Assembly (NCBI GenBank): GCA_945952225.1
Contig: CAMFHP010000081.1
Coordinates: forward strand, 1 to 38,024
DNA length: 38,024 nucleotides
Reading direction: 5' to 3'
DNA from: an uncultured Myxococcaceae bacterium
GTDB taxonomy: Bacteria > Myxococcota_A > Polyangia > Polyangiales > Ga0077539
Under the pieces are notes generated by a model, which saw only the letters and a list, made by a program, of their open reading frames with translations, searched no databases and had not been told where the DNA came from. Each line of letters begins with the position of its first letter. Positions within the stretch are counted from its first letter, which is position 1. Shown one piece after another: positions 8,802 to 17,720 of the stretch. The position numbers and the translations under genes were made by a program.

Positions 8802-10127
8802 TCACAAACAGGCGCCGCGCGAGGCCACGCGCACGCCCGACGAGGCGGCGTAGCAGTCGTTGGGGTAGGTGCGCCCGTCGCAGCCGCAGACGGGCGAGTA
8901 GATCTCGGGGCAGATCGACGAGCGCGTCGCACACGTTCCGCGCGTGCCGCAGCCGGTGCCCGCGCAGTACGACGTCGCGGGGCAGTCGCTGTTCGAAGCG
9001 CATCCGCCCGTGGAGGGAACGTCGGTGCCCGCGTCCGTGGGCGCGATGCAGAGCGAGCCGATGGGGATGCACGCGCGCGCGGCCTCGCAGCAGTACGTGG
9101 TGGCCGTGCACCGCGCGGTGATGCACCAGCCGGTGCCGCTGTCGACGCCCGCGTCGGGCGTGGTCGAGGGATCGCACGCGCCCACGGCGCTCGTGGGGCG
9201 GTCGGGACGGCATCCCGTGTACGTCACGCCGTTGCACGCGCAGAAGGTCTCGGGGCGCAGGCACGCGATGGTGGCTTGGCAGGTGCCGCGCGCGGCGCAG
9301 GCGGAGGCGGCGAAGACGCACTCGTTTCCGCTCGGACACTCGCTGTTCGAAGCGCATCCGCCCGTGGAGGGAACGTCGGTGCCCGCGTCCGTGGGCGCGA
9401 TGCAGAGCGAGCCGATGGGGATGCACGCGCGCGCGGCCTCGCAGCAGTACGTGGTGGCCGTGCACCGCGCGGTGATGCACCAGCCCGTACCGCTGTCGAC
9501 GCTGCTGTCGGCGCCGCTGTCGACGCCCGCGTCCGCGGTGCCGCCGCAGGGCGTTCCCGCGGGGATGCACGCGCGCTGCGCTTCACAACACGTCGTGCCC
9601 GCCGCGCAGAGGGCCCGCGCGCAGAAGCCCGCGCCGCTGTCGACGCCCGTGTCGATCGCCGCGTCGGAGCCCGCATCGGGCGTGGTCGTGGGATCGCACG
9701 CGCCGTCACGGGCCACGTTCACGCCGGCGCCCGCCGCGTGGCAGCGCGAGGCGTAGGTCGCGCCGTCGCAACCGCACACCGGCATGTAGATCTCGGGGCA
9801 CACCATCGAGCGGACCGCGCACGCACCCGCGCCGCCGCAGGTCGAGGTCGCGCAGTACTGCGTCGCGGCGCAGTCGCTGTTGCTGCGGCAGCCGGTGCTT
9901 GCGTCGGGCGTGACGCTGCCGTCGGGCACGGCGCTGTCGGGCGTGACGCTGCCGTCGGGTACGGCGCCGTCGGGCGTCGCACCGTCAGGGGTCACGGCAC
10001 CGTCGGAGGCCGTGTCTGACGATGCATCGGCGCGGAGCGCGTCGAGGTTGGTGCCGCCGCAGCCCGCGGTGAGAACCACGAACGCGCAGAACGGAACCGC
10101 CCAGAAGGATCGAGTGTGCTGGCTCAT
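8802..10127 (-). CDS. Cys-rich lipoprotein with Kazal-like modules and an internal duplication
   Basis: A 441-residue lipoprotein. The signal peptide ends in the lipobox LTAGC, with Cys23 as the acylation site. A low-complexity linker of PDGSVTPD/PDGAVPD repeats follows (about 35-80). Then come cysteine-rich modules of two kinds: Kazal-like segments (CPEIYMPVCGCDGATYASRC near 110; CPEIYSPVCGCDGRTY near the C-terminus; a diverged one in the middle) and C-C pair modules (TTYCCEAARACIPIGSLC) joined by D-A-G-x-D spacers. Kazal folds usually inhibit serine proteases, but in secreted myxobacterial proteins they may be only structural. One module pair is repeated with 146 identical bases. It is divergent from the ECF sigma gene, suggesting a link to that system. 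Confidence 0.85.
   Translation of the reverse strand: MSQHTRSFWAVPFCAFVVLTAGCGGTNLDALRADASSDTASDGAVTPDGATPDGAVPDGSVTPDSAVPDGSVTPDASTGCRSNSDCAATQYCATSTCGGAGACAVRSMVCPEIYMPVCGCDGATYASRCHAAGAGVNVARDGACDPTTTPDAGSDAAIDTGVDSGAGFCARALCAAGTTCCEAQRACIPAGTPCGGTADAGVDSGADSSVDSGTGWCITARCTATTYCCEAARACIPIGSLCIAPTDAGTDVPSTGGCASNSECPSGNECVFAASACAARGTCQATIACLRPETFCACNGVTYTGCRPDRPTSAVGACDPSTTPDAGVDSGTGWCITARCTATTYCCEAARACIPIGSLCIAPTDAGTDVPSTGGCASNSDCPATSYCAGTGCGTRGTCATRSSICPEIYSPVCGCDGRTYPNDCYAASSGVRVASRGACL
8986..9131. repeat. 146-bp exact direct repeat, copy 1
   Basis: Inside the Kazal-like lipoprotein gene. Identical, base for base, to 9340-9485, 354 bp away. The repeated DNA encodes a Cys-pair module and its linker (TTYCCEAARACIPIGSLC and following residues). 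Perfect identity, including silent positions, indicates a recent duplication or ongoing gene conversion. Confidence 0.95.
9340..9485. repeat. 146-bp exact direct repeat, copy 2
   Basis: Second copy of the repeat at 8986-9131. The match breaks at 9486, where GGTG in copy 1 corresponds to CGTA here, and at 9339 on the other side. The spacing of 354 bp is 118 codons, so recombination between the copies would remove or add whole modules in frame. Confidence 0.95.
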
Positions 10128-10154
10128 GCCCGTACCGATCCGCGAGGCGCGAAA

Positions 10155-10184
10155 ACCGGCTCAGGGAATTTTTCGTGAGCCGGT
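10155..10184 (-). promoter_or_regulatory. Perfect 9-bp inverted repeat in the divergent leader, terminator-like on the minus strand
   Basis: ACCGGCTCA at 10155-10163 pairs exactly with TGAGCCGGT at 10176-10184, with a 12-base A/T-rich loop. Read on the minus strand, the stem is followed directly by TTTTCGC and sits 28 bases before the lipoprotein start codon. It could be an attenuator in the lipoprotein leader, a terminator for readthrough, or a dimeric operator between the lipoprotein and ECF sigma genes. Sequence alone does not decide between these. Confidence 0.5.
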
Positions 10185-10235
10185 CGCGGGCCGTCGGGGG
10201 TCATGCACGCATCAGGCACCGATCGAGGTCTCGTG

Positions 10236-10856
10236 ATGCTTCCCCTGCTGGCTTCGACGCGCGCGTTTGCACGATCATCCGCGCCCGTGGAGGCCTCTCC
10301 CACCGACGATGACGGCGAGCTCGTGCTGCGCGCCCGTGCGGGTGATCGCACCGCGGGCGCGCAGATCTTCCGTCGCCACGCGCGCACCATCGCCAACGTG
10401 GCCGCGCGGCTCACGGGCTCGCGCGCCGACGCCGACGACATCGTGCAGGACACCTTCGTCACCGCGCTCGAACAGCTCGACGAGCTCCGCGACCCCGACG
10501 CCCTCCGCGCGTGGCTCACGCGCATCGCCGTGAACCGCGCGCAGAAGCGTCTGCGACGGCGACGGCTCCTCCGCTGGTTGGGTCTCGACCGCGGCGACGA
10601 CGATGCCTCCCTCGACCAGCTCGCCGCCCGCGACGCCTCGCCCGATGCCCGCGCCGAGCTCGCACGCATCGCCCGCGTGCTCGACCGCTGCGACGCCGAC
10701 GAGCGCGTCGCGTGGATGCTCCACCGCGTCGAGGGCGAGACCCTCGAAGCCTCTGCCGCCGCGTGCGGCTGCTCGCTCGCCACCGTGAAACGCCGCATCG
10801 CCGCCGTCGAGCACACCCTCGACCGCGCGCTCGACACCCGGGAGTCTCCCCGATGA
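10236..10856 (+). CDS. ECF RNA polymerase sigma factor
   Basis: A 206-residue ECF sigma factor. Region 2 spans about 28-100 with the hallmark DADDIVQDTFVTALEQLDELRDPDALRAWLTRIAVNRA. A basic loop (KRLRRRRLLRWL) follows, and region 4 lies at about 140-200 with the HTH ETLEASAAACGCSLATVKRRIAAVE-like helix pair. The ATG at 10236 is preceded by GAGG at a suitable distance; an in-frame ATG at 10203 would add eleven unconvincing residues. Its stop overlaps the start of the FecR-type gene (ATGA), so the two products are translationally coupled, as expected for a sigma factor and its membrane regulator. Confidence 0.92.
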   Translation: MLPLLASTRAFARSSAPVEASPTDDDGELVLRARAGDRTAGAQIFRRHARTIANVAARLTGSRADADDIVQDTFVTALEQLDELRDPDALRAWLTRIAVNRAQKRLRRRRLLRWLGLDRGDDDASLDQLAARDASPDARAELARIARVLDRCDADERVAWMLHRVEGETLEASAAACGCSLATVKRRIAAVEHTLDRALDTRESPR

Positions 10857-11992
10857 GCGCCCCGCTCCCCTCTCCGATCCGCGAGGCCCTGCGCGAGCCC
10901 TTCACCGACGGCGACGTCGCGCGCCACTGGTCGGCCATCGAGCAACGTCGCGCGAGCCCCCGCGTGCGCGCTCCATGGCTCGCCCTCGCCGCCGCGTGCG
11001 CCCTCACCCTGGTGCTCCTCGCGGCCCGCGCGCGCCCCGCCCCCGTGGGCCCGCTCCTGCTCGCCGATGGCAGCGCCGTGCCCGCCCTCGACGCGTCCTC
11101 CGTGGACCGCGCGGTGGATCTCTCCGACCGCTCGCGCATCACGCTCTCCGCGGGCGCCGCGCTCGTGCCCGTGCACAACACCGCGCGCGTCTTCGCCACC
11201 GAGCTCCGTCACGGCCGCGCGCGCTTCGACGTGCAGCCCCGCGGACCGCGCCGCTGGAGCATCGACTGCGGCCTCGCCACCGTGCGCGTCGTGGGCACCT
11301 CCTTCGTGCTCGACCGCGACGCGTCGCACCTCCACGTCGCCGTGCTCCACGGCGTCGTGCGCGTCGAGGGCGCGCGCGTTCCGAATGGACGCCGTGAGCT
11401 CCACGACGGAGAGCGCCTCGACGTGTTCGCCGCACCCCCGCCGACGCCCGTCGCACCCGCTGCGACCGCGCCCACGAGCGCCCCGACGCACGCGCCGGTC
11501 GCCCCTGCACGCGCGCCCCGCGTGGTTGCGTCCGAGGCGTGGCGCTCGCTCGCCCGCGCCCACGACTACAACGCCGCGTGGACGGCCCTCGGCCCCGACG
11601 GACCCACCGCGCGCGCCACGACCGCCGACGCCGACGACCTGCTCACGCTCGGTGAAGTCGCCCACCGCTCGCGCCACTACACCGATGCGTCCACGCTCTA
11701 CGCGCGCTTCGTGGATCGGTACGCGGCGCACCCCGAGGCGGGCATGGTGGCCTTCACGCTCGGACGCCTTCAGCTCGATCAGCTCGGCGCACCCCGCGAG
11801 GCCGCGCGATGGTTCGAACGGGCACAGTCACTCGGCGTCGCGCGCTACCTGCAAGAAGACCTCTCCGCGCGGCTCGTCGAGGCCCACGCGCGGGCGGGCA
11901 ACACCGACGGCGCGCGCGATGCGGCCGAGGAGTACCTGCGACAGTTTCCCGAAGGACGCCGCGCGGAGGACGTACGCCGTTGGGTGCGCTGA
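10853..11992 (+). CDS. FecR-domain anti-sigma-like membrane protein with TPR tail
   Basis: A 379-residue protein. A short cytoplasmic N-terminus is followed by one transmembrane helix (about 40-60), then a FecR domain at about 75-190 (RARFDVQPRGPRRWSIDCG, VRVVGTSFVLDRD, LHVAVLHGVVRVEG), which in the Fec family passes an outer-membrane signal to the ECF factor. A proline/threonine/alanine linker leads to TPR-like helices from about 215 to the end (LLTLGEVAHRSRHYTDASTLYARFVDRY ... GNTDGARDAAEEYLRQFPEG). The TPR part resembles the YbgF/CpoB type. The start overlaps the sigma stop by ATGA. No TonB-dependent receptor is adjacent, so the signal may differ from classic iron-citrate systems. Confidence 0.85.
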   Translation: MSAPLPSPIREALREPFTDGDVARHWSAIEQRRASPRVRAPWLALAAACALTLVLLAARARPAPVGPLLLADGSAVPALDASSVDRAVDLSDRSRITLSAGAALVPVHNTARVFATELRHGRARFDVQPRGPRRWSIDCGLATVRVVGTSFVLDRDASHLHVAVLHGVVRVEGARVPNGRRELHDGERLDVFAAPPPTPVAPAATAPTSAPTHAPVAPARAPRVVASEAWRSLARAHDYNAAWTALGPDGPTARATTADADDLLTLGEVAHRSRHYTDASTLYARFVDRYAAHPEAGMVAFTLGRLQLDQLGAPREAARWFERAQSLGVARYLQEDLSARLVEAHARAGNTDGARDAAEEYLRQFPEGRRAEDVRRWVR

Positions 11993-13062
11993 ACCGCGAC
12001 GTTCTCGCGCTCGCGCTCGCCCTCGCGACGCCCGCGCTCCACGCCCAATCGTCCCTGCCCGCACGCGTGCGCATCGAGGCCACGCCGTGCACCGCGCGTC
12101 CCTTCGACACGGCCTCGTGGCTGCCCCTCGTGCGCAACGAGCTCGTGACCGATGGCGTCGAGTCCGTCGACGTGGGCGCGGCCTCGGAGGGCCCCGATGC
12201 GCTCGCGGTGATTCGTGTGGAGCCCGCGGCGTGTCGTGACGACGCCACGAGCGTGACGGTCACCATCGACGATCTGCTCACACGCAAGACCGTGCGACGC
12301 GAGGTTGCGCTCGACGACATTCCCGCCGACGGACGCGCCCGCGCCCTCGCGCTCGCCATCGCGGAACTCCTTCGCGCGAGCTGGGCCGAGCTCGCCGTCG
12401 CGGGATCACACGCCACCGAAGCACCCGCGCCGCCCGCCGTGCGACGCGCCGTGATGCTCCGCCTGCGCCCCACGGTGCGCGCGTTCTTCGCCGACGAGAC
12501 ACCGCCCGCGCCACCTCCGCCCACCCCCGCTGCACCGCCTCCTCCTCCGCGCTGGAACCTCTCGGCGGGCCTCGACGTGCGCACGTTCCCCGGTCAGAAC
12601 GGCGCGCTCCTCGGGGCGCGCGCGGCGGCTGCGTGGCGGCCCTGGCGATCGGCGCCGGTGCACCTTCGCGTCGACGCGGGATGGGCCTCGGGCACGGCCC
12701 TCGCGGCGCGCGGTGAGATCGACATGAACCTCGTCTCGGGCGCACTCGCGGTGCTCGTGGGCGGCGGCAACGAGCGCGTCGAGCTGCTCCTCGGTCCGCG
12801 TCTCGAAGTGGGCCGCGCGTGGGTCGATGGACGGCCGTACAGCGCCGCCGACGTGGGCTCCTCGGCGAGCGCGACGGTGCTCTTCGCCTCCCTCGCCTCG
12901 ACGCTCCGTGTGGGGCTCAGCGCGCGATGGAGCGTCGCGCTCGACGTCTCCGCGGGACAGACCCTCCAGTACGTGACCGTGGCCTCGGGCGACGAGCGCG
13001 TGGCGGGGCTCCGCGGGCCGGTGCTCTCCGTCGGGCTCGGGGTGAACCTCGCGCTACCCTGA
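11980..13062 (+). CDS. Exported protein with C-terminal beta-barrel-like region
   Basis: A 360-residue protein with a convincing signal peptide if translation begins at TTG 11980 (MGALNRDVLALALALATPALHAQ). This start overlaps the FecR-type gene stop, which suggests translational coupling; the longer frame upstream is a shadow of that gene. Residues about 25-160 look like a periplasmic mixed domain with two Cys (C34, C82 approx.). A PPAPPPPTP linker near 175-190 is followed by alternating polar/hydrophobic strands (LDVRTFPG, GALLGARAAAAWRPW, LRVDAGWASG ...) to the last residues, typical of outer-membrane barrel proteins. It would be the third member of the sigma/FecR operon and could be the outer-membrane signal input; this is inference. 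Confidence 0.75.
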   Translation: MGALNRDVLALALALATPALHAQSSLPARVRIEATPCTARPFDTASWLPLVRNELVTDGVESVDVGAASEGPDALAVIRVEPAACRDDATSVTVTIDDLLTRKTVRREVALDDIPADGRARALALAIAELLRASWAELAVAGSHATEAPAPPAVRRAVMLRLRPTVRAFFADETPPAPPPPTPAAPPPPPRWNLSAGLDVRTFPGQNGALLGARAAAAWRPWRSAPVHLRVDAGWASGTALAARGEIDMNLVSGALAVLVGGGNERVELLLGPRLEVGRAWVDGRPYSAADVGSSASATVLFASLASTLRVGLSARWSVALDVSAGQTLQYVTVASGDERVAGLRGPVLSVGLGVNLALP

Positions 13063-13512
13063 CGGCGGCGGGAGCGACTCGCGGTAGGCGGGCAGCGCGC
13101 GGGCCTCGCGGTACTCGCCGTGACGGCGCCGCACGAGCGCGTCGAGGGCCACGAAGGGAACCCGCACCGGGCACGCGCGGGTGAGCGCGTCGAGGGCCTC
13201 ACGAGAGGCTTCGGCGCGCGGCGCATCGATGCCCGCCTGCCGCGAAATGCCTTGTACGAAGGCCATCGGACCGCGTGGACCGAGAATGTCAAAGCGGTTG
13301 AGCTCGATCGCGCGGAGGTCGCAGGCGCCGCAGCCGTCGCAGCGTCCCGCGCCGCGCACGGTCTCGTGGTCGGCGTCGTCGCGGGAGAGCATCCCGTCGG
13401 GGCGGTACTGCGCCACGAAGCGCGGGAGCTCGCGGCGCCGCGAGAACACGCTCCGCAGCACGGTCTTGAAGAACGACCACCCGAGGCGAACGATGCTCTC
13501 GAACGACCACAT
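13054..13512 (-). CDS. Small protein with [4Fe-4S]-type Cys motif, last gene of mevalonate operon
   Basis: A 152-residue protein. The N-terminal 30 residues are aromatic and basic (MWSFESIVRLGWSFFKTVLR), resembling an amphipathic membrane-binding helix. Cys58, Cys61 and Cys64 (RCDGCGACDL) form C-x2-C-x2-C, and Cys114 lies in ACPVRVP, giving the C-x2-C-x2-C ... C-P arrangement of one [4Fe-4S] ferredoxin half, but with an unusually long gap of about 50 residues. It follows HMG-CoA reductase on the same strand after 35 bases, and its 3' end overlaps the convergent exported-protein gene by 9 bp. An electron-transfer or redox role near isoprenoid metabolism is conceivable; no family could be named. 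Confidence 0.7.
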   Translation of the reverse strand: MWSFESIVRLGWSFFKTVLRSVFSRRRELPRFVAQYRPDGMLSRDDADHETVRGAGRCDGCGACDLRAIELNRFDILGPRGPMAFVQGISRQAGIDAPRAEASREALDALTRACPVRVPFVALDALVRRRHGEYREARALPAYRESLPPPSG

Positions 13513-13547
13513 GAGGGGATGTGAGTACCGCAGCGCCGCGCGGTTGC

Positions 13548-14864
<1,317 letters not shown>

Positions 14865-14893
14865 CCTCGATCCTTCCGAGGGTTGGATGCGCG

Positions 14894-15841
14894 TCACGCT
14901 GTCGAGACTCCCGCCCCGTCAACGTTCAGCGCAACGACCGTAAATCCAGCGTCGCGCGCGGCACCGAGCACCGCGGCGAGTGCGTCGTCACTCTGGGCGA
15001 ACGCGACGCACACGTCTCCGCCCCCTGCGCCCGACGGCTTGCACGCGCCGCCCATCGGCTCGACGCGCGCCGCGAGCCGCCGCATGGGCTCGGTCACGAT
15101 GGGCGCGTGGGCCGCGTCGCCGAGGTCTGCCATCGCCCGCTGATGCGCCGCTGCGGCGTCGACCACGGCGCGCGCATCGCCCGCGGCGAGGCCCGCCTCC
15201 ATGCCCTTCGCACACGTTGCGATGGCCCGCACGAGCCCGTCGAAGCGCAGCGGATCGCACGCCCGCAACGCCTCGACCTTCGCCACCATCTCGCTCGTGC
15301 GCACGGGCGTTCCCGACCACAGCACCGCCCACGGAACGCCCTGCATCCCCGCGTGGCGCGTCACCGCGGGCATCGCCTCACGGTCGTCGTGGAGCTGCAC
15401 CCGCACGACCCCACCGAGCGCGCTCGCGATCACATCGACGCCGCTGCCGCCGCCCTGGGCCCTGCGGTGTCCCGCGCGTGCGATCCGCGCGATCTCGTGG
15501 CGCGCGCCCTCGTCGAGCAAGCGACCGCGCCGCGCGTACGCCCACCCGAGCGCCGCCACACACGCGGCCGCCGAGCTCCCGAGTCCGAGCTTGCGCGCGC
15601 CGCCTCCCTGGAGCGCCGTCGCGTCGACCACCACGTCGTCGCGGTGCGCGTCGATGAGCCCCTCGGCGCGGGCGAGCGCGAAGGTCTCGTCGATCTCACG
15701 AAACACCGTCGGATGCGGGCCTTGGTGCGCGTCGGCCACCGCGTGACGGTCCACCGCCATCACCAGCGCGGGGTGCCCGTAGAGCACCGCGTACTCGCCC
15801 GCGAGCATGAGCTTGCCCGGCGCGCGCACCCGCGCCGTCAC
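14894..15841 (-). CDS. mvaK2: Phosphomevalonate kinase (GHMP family)
   Basis: A 315-residue GHMP kinase that should turn 5-phosphomevalonate into 5-diphosphomevalonate. Visible motifs: the N-terminal APGKLMLAGEYAVLYGHPA, the ATP-binding GLGSSAAACVAALG, the GSGVDVIASALGGVVRVQ segment typical of phosphomevalonate kinases, and the C-terminal KPSGAGGGDVCVAF motif. Assignment as PMK rather than mevalonate kinase rests on GEYAVLYG and GSGVDV together with the neighbouring, distinct mvaK1. The GTG start at 15841 overlaps the mvaD stop in the sequence GTGA, so it is translationally coupled. The gene is the fourth of the operon. Confidence 0.87.
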   Translation of the reverse strand: MTARVRAPGKLMLAGEYAVLYGHPALVMAVDRHAVADAHQGPHPTVFREIDETFALARAEGLIDAHRDDVVVDATALQGGGARKLGLGSSAAACVAALGWAYARRGRLLDEGARHEIARIARAGHRRAQGGGSGVDVIASALGGVVRVQLHDDREAMPAVTRHAGMQGVPWAVLWSGTPVRTSEMVAKVEALRACDPLRFDGLVRAIATCAKGMEAGLAAGDARAVVDAAAAHQRAMADLGDAAHAPIVTEPMRRLAARVEPMGGACKPSGAGGGDVCVAFAQSDDALAAVLGAARDAGFTVVALNVDGAGVSTA

Positions 15842-16824
15842 GACACGCGCACCCCTTCGCCGGGCCGCGCGATGCGCACGTCGATCACGTTCGCCGCCTC
15901 GCGCAGCACCGCCGCCACGCGGTCTGCGTCGGCGCCCGCGCAGAGCACCTTCACGTGGGGCCCCGCATCCATCGTGGCCCACGCGCCCACGCCGTCACGA
16001 CGGAGCCCCTCGACGCGATCGAGCACGTCGAGCGTCACGCCGCGGATGTACCGCACCGCAGGCACCGCGGCCCACGCGCTCGCGTGCATCGCGAAGGTGC
16101 TGGCCTCCATCGTCGCGCCCACGGCTTCGAGGTCGCGGCGCGCGATGCCCTCCTTCACCGCGTGGGCGTAGCCCGGCGCGCACGCAAGCCACGCGTGCCA
16201 GTAGGGCGACGTGCGGGCCGTCTCGCGCATGCCGTCACGCGACGCGATGGCCTTGGGCGCGCGGGTCACGAGCGCGATCACCACGCGCACGTCCCACCAG
16301 TCCGAGGGGTGGAGCATCCGCGCGCAGAGGGCGTCGTCGCCGGGAACACCCGCGGGCAGCTCGACGAAGCCGCCGTAGAGGCTCCGCGCCGCCGAGGCGC
16401 TGCCGCGACGCGCGAGGGCCGACATCTGCTCCGTGGTCAACGGCGCGTCCCACGCGCGCGCACCCGCCGCGGTGAGCGCCGCGAAGCCCGACGCGCTCGA
16501 CGCGAGCCCCGACGCCGCGGGAAAGTGATTCTGCGACACCACGCGCGCGAAGCGTCGCGGGTCGTTCACCTCGACGCCCGCCGCAGCGCGCACGAGATCG
16601 AGGAGCGCCGTCACCTTGCGCGCGGGCGATCCCTCCTGGCGCACGCCGTCGATGACCACCTCGTCGGCCGTGAGCGACGCGTCGCGCTCGACCACGGTCT
16701 CGGTCACCAGCGCATCGAGTGTGACCGACACGCTCGGCACCGCGGGGAGGTTCAACCCCTCGTCGCTCTTGCCCCAGTATTTTGCGAGCGCGATGTTCGC
16801 GCAGGCCTTCGCAGCGCCCCTCAT
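15838..16824 (-). CDS. mvaD: Diphosphomevalonate decarboxylase
   Basis: A 328-residue GHMP-type decarboxylase that converts diphosphomevalonate to isopentenyl diphosphate with ATP. The hallmark N-terminus ANIALAKYWGKSDEGLNLPAVPSVSVTLD is present, followed by the ATP loop FPAASGLASSASGFAALT and the MDAGPHVKVLC stretch near the C-terminus with the conserved Asp. Length agrees with bacterial MvaD (about 320-330). The ATG at 16824 overlaps the mevalonate kinase stop (ATGA); the longer upstream frame is a shadow. Its own stop overlaps the next start. This gene is the clearest marker that the operon is a true mevalonate pathway. Confidence 0.95.
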   Translation of the reverse strand: MRGAAKACANIALAKYWGKSDEGLNLPAVPSVSVTLDALVTETVVERDASLTADEVVIDGVRQEGSPARKVTALLDLVRAAAGVEVNDPRRFARVVSQNHFPAASGLASSASGFAALTAAGARAWDAPLTTEQMSALARRGSASAARSLYGGFVELPAGVPGDDALCARMLHPSDWWDVRVVIALVTRAPKAIASRDGMRETARTSPYWHAWLACAPGYAHAVKEGIARRDLEAVGATMEASTFAMHASAWAAVPAVRYIRGVTLDVLDRVEGLRRDGVGAWATMDAGPHVKVLCAGADADRVAAVLREAANVIDVRIARPGEGVRVS

Positions 16825-17720
16825 GATGCTCCCACCTCGACCACCTTCGCGCGCACGCCGAGGGCCTCCCACGCGTCGAGCACGGCGCGCTCGTTCGGGC
16901 CCGCGAGCGCGATCACGCACCCGCCACCGCCCGCGCCCGTGAGCTTCGCCCCGTAGGCCCCGGCTTCACGCGCCGCGCGGCACATCGCTTCGAGGCGCTC
17001 CGTCGACACCATGAGCGACGCGAGCAGCGCCTGGTTCAGATTCATCAGCTCGCCGAGGCCCCGCAGGTCGCCCGCTTCGAGGGCCAGCGCGCCGTTGCGC
17101 ACCAGCGACGCGATGGCGTCAAAGGTCTTCTCCGAAGCCTCGGGACGCATCTCACGCACCCGCGCAACCGTCGCCACCATGTCGCGCGTGCTGGCGCGCT
17201 CGCCCGAGTCGCCGATGCACAGCCGCACGGGCGCGCGCACGTCGAGGCGACGCAGCCCCTCGGCCTTCGTGAACACCCCGACGCCGCCCATCGCCGCGAG
17301 GGTGTGGTCGACGCCCGAAGGGTTGCCGTGAAAGACCTTCTCCCACGCGAGCGCCGCGGCGAGCACGGCCTCGTGGTCGAGCATCAGTCCGCGAAGCGAC
17401 GACACGGCGCGCGCGCACGCCACACCGAGCGACGCCGAGCTCCCGAGGCCGCCGCCGCCGGGCAGGTGCATCACCGCGTCGAGGTCGAACCCCGTCACGC
17501 CGAGCGCCTGCGAGAGCGCATCGAGCGCGCGACCGAGGTCGCTGCCATCGCCGACGGCGAAGGTGCACTGCCAGGGAGAGACGTGGAGGGAGACCGGTCC
17601 GTCGCTGTCGCGCGCGGTGGCTTCGACGCCCGGCGCGATGGCCGCCGCGAGGCACGGTCGGCCGTAGACCACTGAATGTTCGCCGAGGAGGATGACCTTG
17701 CCGTGCGCGATGCTGCTCAT
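16821..17720 (-). CDS. mvaK1: Mevalonate kinase
   Basis: A 299-residue GHMP kinase that phosphorylates mevalonate. It shows the mevalonate kinase N-terminus (GKVILLGEHSVVYGRPCLAAA), the ATP-binding LPGGGGLGSSASLGVACARAV, the substrate-side HGNPSGVDHTLAAMGG with the likely catalytic Asp, and the C-terminal KLTGAGGGGCVIAL motif. ATG 17720 overlaps the prenyl synthase stop (ATGA). It is the second gene of the operon. Feedback control by prenyl diphosphates is known for some mevalonate kinases but cannot be judged here. Confidence 0.93.
   Translation of the reverse strand: MSSIAHGKVILLGEHSVVYGRPCLAAAIAPGVEATARDSDGPVSLHVSPWQCTFAVGDGSDLGRALDALSQALGVTGFDLDAVMHLPGGGGLGSSASLGVACARAVSSLRGLMLDHEAVLAAALAWEKVFHGNPSGVDHTLAAMGGVGVFTKAEGLRRLDVRAPVRLCIGDSGERASTRDMVATVARVREMRPEASEKTFDAIASLVRNGALALEAGDLRGLGELMNLNQALLASLMVSTERLEAMCRAAREAGAYGAKLTGAGGGGCVIALAGPNERAVLDAWEALGVRAKVVEVGAS

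Noticed and set aside
9895-10010. A tandem repeat tract (PDGSVTPD-type) as a mobile or CRISPR-like array
   Set aside because: It is a coding low-complexity linker of the lipoprotein with imperfect, in-frame units and no spacer structure.
10165-10195. An ECF-type promoter (GGAATT with a downstream CGTC) for autoregulation of the sigma gene
   Set aside because: The spacing between the elements is about 20-21 bases, too long for a usual ECF promoter, so it is not claimed.
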